NCBI GenBank assembly: GCA_937934635.1
Contig: CALGZD010000161.1
Coordinates: forward strand, 1-6,027
Direction of reading: 5' to 3'
Source: an uncultured Deinococcales bacterium
GTDB lineage: Bacteria > Deinococcota > Deinococci > Deinococcales > Trueperaceae
Length of the DNA stretch: 6,027 nucleotides
Made by a program: the position numbers and the translations under genes
Shown: positions 1 through 3,929 of the stretch, one piece after another
Layout: the number at the start of each line of letters is the position of its first letter
How positions within the stretch are numbered: position 1 is the stretch's first letter
Notes under the pieces: generated by a model
What the model was told of the DNA's origin: nothing
The model's input: only the letters and a program-made list of their open reading frames with translations
Database searches by the model: none

Positions 1-1
1 T

Positions 2-82
2 TATACTAAACTGAAAAAAGAAAGTCATAATTCATCAACAGAAAAAGTTGTCATTAGAACCGAAGGACAGCTCGACTATTAA
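2..82 (+). CDS. Possible C-terminal end of an unidentified protein (partial)
   Basis: Frame 2 is open from the window edge through 26 codons to a TAA at 80-82. The peptide is hydrophilic and ends in TEGQLDY, which would suit a protein tail. There is no start codon and I recognise no family. A run of 26 sense codons is not rare by chance in AT-rich DNA, so this is only a candidate that needs the upstream sequence. No intrinsic terminator follows it. The bases from 83 to 175 are AT-rich and hold nothing I can name. Confidence 0.28.
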   Translation, partial: YTKLKKESHNSSTEKVVIRTEGQLDY

Positions 83-175
83 GTTTCGTTATATTTTTGA
101 TTATGACATTTATGATTCACTTCGGTATTAGTCCGCTTACTAAAACTCAACATATAGTTTTTCAATATAGAATAA

Positions 176-286
176 TGTCATTCTGAACAAGGTGAAGAAT
201 CTCTAAGGAAGTGTATTGCCTATCAAAGCTCTTTTTTAGGTGAAGGTCGAGATGCTTCATTTCGCTGCGCTACATTCAGCATGACA
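176..286. repeat. MITE-like dispersed repeat, copy 1 (111 bp)
   Basis: The element starts TGTCATTCTGAAC and ends TTCAGCATGACA, so its ends are imperfect inverted repeats. Inside the ends lie GAAGAATCTC on the left and GAGATGCTTC on the right, which continue the inverted symmetry. A second element with the same ends, same order and almost the same length (112 bp) lies at 1961-2072. The TGTCATTCTGA...GAAGAATCT motif belongs to a widespread class of short palindromic intergenic repeats. I see no target-site duplication and no coding capacity. The repeat sits just beyond the aspS terminator. Confidence 0.75.
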
Positions 287-315
287 TCATCACCCAACAA
301 CATCTCAAAGAAGAT

Positions 316-355
316 AAAAAATATCCCTTTGGCTTAAAATCAACCAAAGGGATAT
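316..355 (-). terminator. Intrinsic terminator of aspS
   Basis: A perfect 12-bp inverted repeat, ATATCCCTTTGG (321-332) and CCAAAGGGATAT (344-355), encloses an 11-nt loop. Read on the minus strand it is followed by a run of T (A at 316-320 on plus). It begins 24 bp after the aspS stop codon, as expected for a Rho-independent terminator of that gene. Another A run on its other side is lacking, so it looks unidirectional. Confidence 0.88.
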
Positions 356-379
356 GAGTATTATAGAATTAAGTTGACC

Positions 380-1672
380 TTAAGGCTGTAAGCGACCTTC
401 ATCTCTTGGGAAGGCTCTTGCAAAACGGACATTCTCAATGCCGAGAAGCAAAGCAGTCAAACGCTCAGCGCCAATCGCAAAACCACCGTGTGGTGGCATA
501 CCATGTTTGAAAACTTCTAAGTAACCTGCAAATGCTTCAGGGTCCATCTTACGTACTTCAAGTTCTTTGATGAGCATGTCGTGTTCATGCACACGCTGAC
601 CACCAGAAGTAATTTCTAAACCACGGAAGATAAGATCAAGACCACGTGTTAAGCCATCTTCGGTTGGGTAGGTATAAAAAGGTCTAGCAGCTTGCGGATA
701 GTGGGTTACAAAAACAAAATCAGAGTCATGTTCTTCTTTTGCCCAGCGACCAAGTAAACGCTCTGCTTCAGGGTCTAAATCTTTGCCACCTGTTTCATAA
801 TCAAATTTTTCTTTGACTAAGGCTCTGGCATCAAAGAGAGTGATGCGTGGAAAGTCCACGTCAATATTTGGCATGGTTGCACCAAGACGCTCAAGTTCTT
901 TGCCACAGCGTTCGGCAACTTTGCCCATCATGGATTTAAGTAAAGCCTCTTCTAAATCCATGACATCACTATCGTCTTGGATAAAGCCCATCTCAACATC
1001 TAAGCTTAAGTACTCACTCAAGTGACGACTTGTGTGGCTTAGTTCCGCACGGAATACTGGCGCAGTCTCGTATACACGCTCGTACACCCCAACCATGATT
1101 TGTTTATAAAGCTGTGGTGATTGTGCTAGGTAGGCTCTCTTGTTATAGTAGTCAATTTCAAAAAGGTTAGCGCCACCCTCTGCCCCTGCCGATACAATCT
1201 TTGGAGAATATATTTCTGTGAAGTCATTGGCATCTAAGTATTCTCTAAAGGCTCGTACTAATTCTGCTTGTATTTTTAAGATTGCTTGCGCCTTTGGCTC
1301 ACGGAGGCTGACATAGCGGTAGGTTAAGTTTGTGTCGGGATTGACGTTCCAAGCCGTTTTTGGAATCTCGATAGGTGGTGGATGCGTTGCTTCAGTGATG
1401 ATTTCAAGCTCACCAGACTCAAATGCACTAACCTCAAAACCACTGGGTGCTTTTGGGTTTTCTGCAACTGTACCTACAACCGAAACACAACTTTCGTGAA
1501 GTGGCAAATCAGTCTTTTTACTAAAAACACACTGCACAACACCACTGCGGTCACGTAGATGCAAAAAACGAACGCCACCTAAGTCTCGGCGGTTATGTAC
1601 CCAACCTGTGACACGAACTTCTTTGCCAACGTGGTTAGCAACATCGGAAACCAATATTCGTTCAACACTCAT
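380..1672 (-). CDS. aspS: Aspartyl-tRNA synthetase, archaeal type, probably non-discriminating (AspRS2)
   Basis: This cytoplasmic class II synthetase charges tRNA(Asp) with aspartate, and probably tRNA(Asn) as well. The 430-residue length and lack of a GAD insertion fit the archaeal/AspRS2 form, not the roughly 590-residue bacterial one. Residues 1-100 form the OB-fold anticodon-binding domain (GWVHNRRDLGG at 23-33). The catalytic core follows: motif 1 near 146-160, motif 2 with FRAE at 207-210 and TSRH at 214-217, and motif 3 GGFAIGAERL at 396-405. His26 and Pro76 match, from memory, the His28/Pro77 pair that lets Deinococcus AspRS2 accept tRNA(Asn). The resulting Asp-tRNA(Asn) would then need GatCAB, which is not in this window. 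The ATG at 1672 is preceded by GGAG (1684-1687, 11 nt away) and a nearer GAG. An attenuator leader lies upstream and a terminator directly downstream. Confidence 0.96.
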   Translation of the reverse strand: MSVERILVSDVANHVGKEVRVTGWVHNRRDLGGVRFLHLRDRSGVVQCVFSKKTDLPLHESCVSVVGTVAENPKAPSGFEVSAFESGELEIITEATHPPPIEIPKTAWNVNPDTNLTYRYVSLREPKAQAILKIQAELVRAFREYLDANDFTEIYSPKIVSAGAEGGANLFEIDYYNKRAYLAQSPQLYKQIMVGVYERVYETAPVFRAELSHTSRHLSEYLSLDVEMGFIQDDSDVMDLEEALLKSMMGKVAERCGKELERLGATMPNIDVDFPRITLFDARALVKEKFDYETGGKDLDPEAERLLGRWAKEEHDSDFVFVTHYPQAARPFYTYPTEDGLTRGLDLIFRGLEITSGGQRVHEHDMLIKELEVRKMDPEAFAGYLEVFKHGMPPHGGFAIGAERLTALLLGIENVRFARAFPRDEGRLQP

Positions 1673-1720
1673 TCAAAACTCAACTCCGTAAAGTTAAAAC
1701 TAAAGCTATAAAAAAGCCAC

Positions 1721-1746
1721 AAAAAAACCCGAGGATTATCCTCGGG
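1721..1746 (-). terminator. Intrinsic terminator within the aspS leader (attenuator)
   Basis: On the minus strand CCCGAGGAT (1746-1738) and ATCCTCGGG (1736-1728) form a perfect inverted repeat. In practice this gives a 7-bp GC-rich stem with a 5-nt loop, followed at once by seven U (1727-1721). It lies about 50 nt upstream of the aspS start, on the same strand, and about 100 nt after the predicted transcription start. No other gene on that strand ends here except the 25-codon leader ORF, so it should act as a premature terminator for aspS. The strength of the stem and U tract makes the terminator itself very likely; the attenuation role is inference. Confidence 0.9.
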
Positions 1747-1780
1747 GTATAAACGCAAAGATTCGCGACGCTTATGCCCC
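1744..1780 (-). promoter_or_regulatory. Candidate antiterminator hairpin of the aspS leader
   Basis: On the minus strand GGGGCAUAAGCG (1780-1769) can pair with CGUUUAUACCCC (1755-1744). That gives 11 of 12 pairs, counting one G-U and one C-A mismatch, with a 13-nt loop. Its 3' arm ends in the CCC (1746-1744) that opens the terminator stem, so the two hairpins compete for those bases. Its 5' arm contains the UAA stop codon of the leader ORF (1774-1772). A ribosome finishing the leader would cover this arm and allow the terminator. A ribosome stalled on the upstream Asp/Asn codons would leave it free. The structure was paired by eye; no energy was computed. Confidence 0.65.
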
Positions 1781-1849
1781 GTGCAACCTATTATCAGAAT
1801 TATCTTCTCTGCTAACGTTTAATTTGATAATTTGTGAACTACGTTTCAT
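1772..1849 (-). CDS. aspS leader peptide (25 aa) with Asp/Asn regulatory codons
   Basis: This 25-codon ORF starts with ATG at 1849-1847 and ends with TAA at 1774-1772. Residues 16-20 are Asp-Asn-Ser-Asp-Asn, encoded GAT AAT TCT GAT AAT (1804-1790), and there is a further Asn at position 11. Such a cluster of cognate codons just before competing hairpins is the hallmark of ribosome-mediated attenuation. The amino acids match the products expected from a non-discriminating AspRS. No Shine-Dalgarno sequence precedes the ATG. Instead a TANNNT -10 hexamer ends 7 nt upstream, so the mRNA probably begins at the ATG and is leaderless. The ORF starts about 180 nt before aspS. It probably has no function as a peptide. 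Alternatively the region could be a small RNA gene and the ORF accidental. Confidence 0.72.
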   Translation of the reverse strand: MKRSSQIIKLNVSREDNSDNRLHGA

Positions 1850-1856
1850 TGGAAAG

Positions 1857-1885
1857 AGCCTAGCAAGCAATATCTTAAATGTCAA
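1857..1885 (-). promoter_or_regulatory. Promoter of the aspS leader transcript
   Basis: On the minus strand a perfect -35 box TTGACA (1885-1880) is followed by a 17-nt spacer and TAGGCT (1862-1857) as the -10. This -10 is poor against TATAAT but fits the TANNNT pattern. Seven bases after it comes the leader ORF's ATG, where transcription should start. It is the best sigma-70-type promoter in the window and the only clear one serving aspS. Confidence 0.8.
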
Positions 1886-1960
1886 ATAAAAATGCCCGTC
1901 AACTCAAGAAGTTAGAAAATTAGCATCTATGCTAGGCTTTGTTGGCGAAGTAAAAAAGAC

Positions 1961-2072
1961 TGTCATTCTGAGCGATAGCGAAGAATCTTGGTTAAGGTTC
2001 AAGAGAAATAACATCTTATGAAGCATTTGCCCGAGAGATTCTTCATCTCGCAAAGCTCGATTCAGAATGACA
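1961..2072. repeat. MITE-like dispersed repeat, copy 2 (112 bp)
   Basis: It begins TGTCATTCTGAGCGATAGCG and ends ATTCAGAATGACA, giving 11-12 bp perfect terminal inverted repeats. GAAGAATCTTGG near the left end and GAGATTCTTCATC near the right extend the symmetry. It shares ends, order and length with the element at 176-286, while the central 40-50 bp differ. A short minus-strand open frame running through it is a by-product of the repeat. It lies 75 bp upstream of the -35 box of the aspS leader promoter. Confidence 0.8.
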
Positions 2073-2201
2073 TAACGTTGCGAACCACGAATATGTTTCA
2101 GGGGTAGTTTCAAATAGCATACCCCCTACTTCCAAGAACTATGAAGTTTAGAAAAGTTCAGGGAAAGTAAGAGGTATGTCGTTGTGTGGAATTACTTAAT
2201 T
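2073..2201. other. Intergenic stretch with no recognised feature
   Basis: Between the second repeat and the stop codon of the small secreted-protein gene I see no gene, promoter or convincing terminator. The only structure is a 6-bp stem, GGGGTA (2101-2106) with TACCCC (2120-2125), which has no U tract on either strand. Confidence 0.5.
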
Positions 2202-2726
2202 TTAGTTACAAGCAACTGTTGCATTGATGTATAAAGGTTGTCCTGATTCATTCATCAGTGAAGCATTTATATAGCTGCGACCATTTTGTACAAAGACTGT
2301 GCCATCGTAAGCAGAAAACACACTTGATGGTACGCCAGCAGTTGCGCTATTGATACTGAAGTTTAGTGTATTTACACCATCAGCATTTAAGTTGCTGCTA
2401 ACAGCTTTATCACCATTTGTGAAATTTAAGCTGTAGGCTAATGGAAATGTGCCACTAATATTCATGGCTGTGGATGAACAGGTTACAGTTGCATCTTCTA
2501 AAGTAATGCGGCTTGTAAGTGCGCCAGAAAGTGATAGTGTTTGCGGAGTAATGCTTGAGCTTGCTAATGCAGTAGATGGTTGTGCAAACAGTGATAGACC
2601 TGCAAATCCTAGAACAATAATCAAGACCATAAGGCTAAAAATTGGATAGGGTGTTGTGTTGGCAGATTTTTGCTCTAATTTTCTTGTTCTCTTGTTTAAG
2701 GTTCTATTGATGCTGATGCTTGACAT
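2202..2726 (-). CDS. Small secreted protein of unknown function
   Basis: The 174-residue product has a basic N-terminal region rich in Arg/Lys (residues 8-20), a hydrophobic segment at about 29-48, and an ALA motif at 53-55 that suits signal peptidase cleavage before Ser56. The mature part, about 119 residues, is rich in Ser, Asn, Thr and Ala and alternates polar and hydrophobic residues, suggesting a beta-rich exported domain. It has only two cysteines, Cys83 and Cys173 (second to last), which could form a disulfide. I recognise no family. The start is well supported by AGGAGG 7 nt upstream. The gene diverges from the LysR regulator across a 166-bp region that holds a LysR-type operator, so it is a likely target of that regulator. 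It could instead be an uncleaved membrane-anchored protein. Confidence 0.85.
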   Translation of the reverse strand: MSSISINRTLNKRTRKLEQKSANTTPYPIFSLMVLIIVLGFAGLSLFAQPSTALASSSITPQTLSLSGALTSRITLEDATVTCSSTAMNISGTFPLAYSLNFTNGDKAVSSNLNADGVNTLNFSINSATAGVPSSVFSAYDGTVFVQNGRSYINASLMNESGQPLYINATVACN

Positions 2727-2733
2727 TTGGACG

Positions 2734-2739
2734 CCTCCT
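2734..2739 (-). promoter_or_regulatory. Strong ribosome binding site of the secreted-protein gene
   Basis: On the minus strand a full AGGAGG lies 7 nt before the ATG at 2726. This fixes the start codon. It contrasts with the lysR and aspS-leader starts, which have no such site. Confidence 0.85.
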
Positions 2740-2772
2740 AAAGCGCTGGGTATATCGCTGTATATGTCTTAG

Positions 2773-2801
2773 ACAATAGAAGGTTTAGTCAAAAGAATCA
2801 A
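2773..2801 (-). promoter_or_regulatory. Candidate promoter of the secreted-protein gene
   Basis: On the minus strand TTGATT (2801-2796) and TATTGT (2778-2773) are separated by 17 nt. Transcription from it would start near 2766, giving a 5' UTR of about 40 nt with the AGGAGG site inside. The LysR-type operator at 2828-2850 would then be centred near -73, close to the usual upstream recognition-site position. A second option, TTGTCT with TATACC nearer the gene, cannot be excluded. Confidence 0.4.
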
Positions 2802-2827
2802 AGCATAACTTTGATGGTAGTTAGTGC

Positions 2828-2850
2828 ATCTATCAAAATTTTTGATAGAT
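2828..2850. promoter_or_regulatory. LysR-type operator (perfect 11-bp inverted repeat)
   Basis: ATCTATCAAAA and TTTTGATAGAT are exact inverted copies around one central base (2839). Its core ATC-N9-GAT (2832-2846) contains the T-N11-A pattern typical of LysR-family recognition sites. A further half site TTGATAG follows at 2862-2868 and a degenerate TTGATGGTAG precedes at 2811-2820, which could serve as activation sites. It lies between the divergent secreted-protein gene and the lysR gene, 43 bp before the latter's start. Confidence 0.75.
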
Positions 2851-2879
2851 AATTCAAGTCATTGATAGTTAAAATGTTT

Positions 2880-2885
2880 TACACT
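2880..2885 (+). promoter_or_regulatory. Candidate -10 element for a leaderless lysR mRNA
   Basis: TACACT fits TANNNT and ends exactly 7 nt before the lysR ATG (2893). No Shine-Dalgarno sequence precedes that ATG, so the transcript probably starts at it. There is no good -35 at 16-18 nt; the half site TTGATAG at 2862-2868 overlaps that region, which would suit autoregulation. The same spacing is seen at the aspS leader. Confidence 0.5.
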
Positions 2886-2892
2886 ATAGGTT

Positions 2893-3816
2893 ATGAAATT
2901 TGCCCAGCTCGAGGCCTTACTGAAAGTTGTTGAAACAGGTAGTTTTTCTAATGCTGCTCTGGAACTAGACCAAGCACAGTCGGCGGTTAGTTATAATGTG
3001 GGTGAGCTCGAGCTCGAGCTAGGCATCAAACTACTTGAACGTGGCAGGTTTGGCGCAAAAGAAAATGACTCCAGCAAAGATATCATCCCGCACATCCGTG
3101 CAATTCAACAGCACATGGCAGCGATAGAGCAAATCAGCAGTAGTCACAAAAAAGGCAAAAAAGGCATTGTTGGAAGCTTAAAGATTGCTACTTTCCGCAG
3201 CGCAGCAGGGCGTATTCTGCCACCTATCTTAAGTAGCTTACGCAAGAAACATCCAAAGCTTAGGTTTGAATTTGTAGATTTTGCAACGGCAGATAACTCA
3301 CTTGGCAATTCAGAGCAGATGCTCAAGCAGCACATTGCTGATATTGCATTTATAGAATATGACATTCCACTCCAAGACAGCTCAGACTTGATTACGTGGG
3401 AAGTGCTTAAGGATGAATATCAGGTCATTACGGTTAAAGATGATTCTAGAAAAAGTTTAACTTGGGAAGAAATTGCTCAAGAAGACTTGATTATGGATAT
3501 GCACGATGAGTGCGCCATCCGAGTTCATGCACATTTTGAAAGCTTGGGGTTGAGTAATACACCCCTTTACAGGGTTCCGCAAGACTCCACAATTTTGCGA
3601 ATGGCTTCTGAGGGCTTAGGCATCGGCATATTGCCAAAGCTAGCGATTGATGAATTGCCAAAGACAGCTAAAATTATTCCTACTGCAACTGTTTTGGAAC
3701 GTGGCATTGGCGTTTCGATACTACCAAGTATGTTAAAAGTTCCTGCTGTAAGAGCGTTTTTGAGTTGTTTGAAAGCTATGTACCCAGATAGTGCGATTCC
3801 TGCACTAGATTTGTAA
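2893..3816 (+). CDS. LysR-family transcriptional regulator
   Basis: The 307-residue length is typical for the family. Residues 1-60 form the winged helix-turn-helix: an MKFAQLEALLKVVETGSFSN start, AQSAVSYNVGELELELG at 28-44, and LLERGRFG at 47-54 before the wing. A linker helix runs to about 88. The effector-binding domain (about 94-296) starts at LKIATFRSAAGRILPP, with EGLGIGILPKLAI at 240-252 near its end. Proteins of this kind act as tetramers in the cytoplasm and respond to small metabolites; nothing here identifies the ligand. The usual LTxxG wing motif is replaced by KENDSSKD. A perfect LysR-type operator upstream suggests autoregulation and control of the divergent secreted-protein gene. 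The lipoprotein gene follows after 113 bp without a terminator and may be co-transcribed. The ATG has no Shine-Dalgarno but a -10 element 7 nt upstream. Confidence 0.95.
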   Translation: MKFAQLEALLKVVETGSFSNAALELDQAQSAVSYNVGELELELGIKLLERGRFGAKENDSSKDIIPHIRAIQQHMAAIEQISSSHKKGKKGIVGSLKIATFRSAAGRILPPILSSLRKKHPKLRFEFVDFATADNSLGNSEQMLKQHIADIAFIEYDIPLQDSSDLITWEVLKDEYQVITVKDDSRKSLTWEEIAQEDLIMDMHDECAIRVHAHFESLGLSNTPLYRVPQDSTILRMASEGLGIGILPKLAIDELPKTAKIIPTATVLERGIGVSILPSMLKVPAVRAFLSCLKAMYPDSAIPALDL

Positions 3817-3919
3817 AATTGGATTTATAAAAGAATCTGGTCATGTCAAAAAAGTTTCAATTCAGTTCATTTGGGGGTAGTATTTTCGTGTCAATTCAAT
3901 CTCTTTTAAAGTTAGAAAT

Positions 3920-3924
3920 AAGGA
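3920..3924 (+). promoter_or_regulatory. Ribosome binding site deciding the lipoprotein start
   Basis: AAGGA lies 5 nt before the ATG at 3930. The in-frame ATG at 3843 has no comparable site and would put 29 extra residues in front of the signal peptide. The start at 3930 is therefore preferred. Confidence 0.75.
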
Positions 3925-3929
3925 TATTT

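Noticed and set aside
1721..1849. T-box riboswitch in front of aspS
   Set aside because: A terminator and alternative hairpin upstream of a synthetase gene suggest a T-box. However, the conserved T-box sequence with its TGGN bulge, a stem I and a specifier loop are all missing, and the space is too short. A leader peptide fits better.
1721..1856. Independent small RNA gene (4.5S, 6S or similar) instead of a leader
   Set aside because: The promoter and terminator would bound an RNA of about 125 nt. I see no signature of SRP RNA, 6S RNA, tmRNA or a tRNA, and the Asp/Asn codon run would be unexplained. It is kept only as an alternative.
1921..1934. Small palindrome TAGCAT-CT-ATGCTA upstream of the aspS leader promoter
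   Set aside because: A 6-bp stem with a 2-nt centre and no T run or known operator pattern; AT-rich chance is likely. A 9-bp inverted match between 1857-1865 and 1930-1938 was judged coincidental too.
1904..2113. 69-residue minus-strand open frame
   Set aside because: Most of it runs through the palindromic repeat at 1961-2072 and reads the typical by-product peptide of such repeats. It has no ribosome site.
2101..2125. Hairpin GGGGTA/TACCCC as terminator of the secreted-protein gene
   Set aside because: The stem is only 6 bp with a 13-nt loop, and neither strand has a T run after it.
3843..3929. Upstream in-frame ATG adding 29 residues to the lipoprotein
   Set aside because: It has no ribosome site and would place a polar stretch before an otherwise ideal lipoprotein signal peptide. 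The ATG at 3930 has AAGGA at 5 nt.
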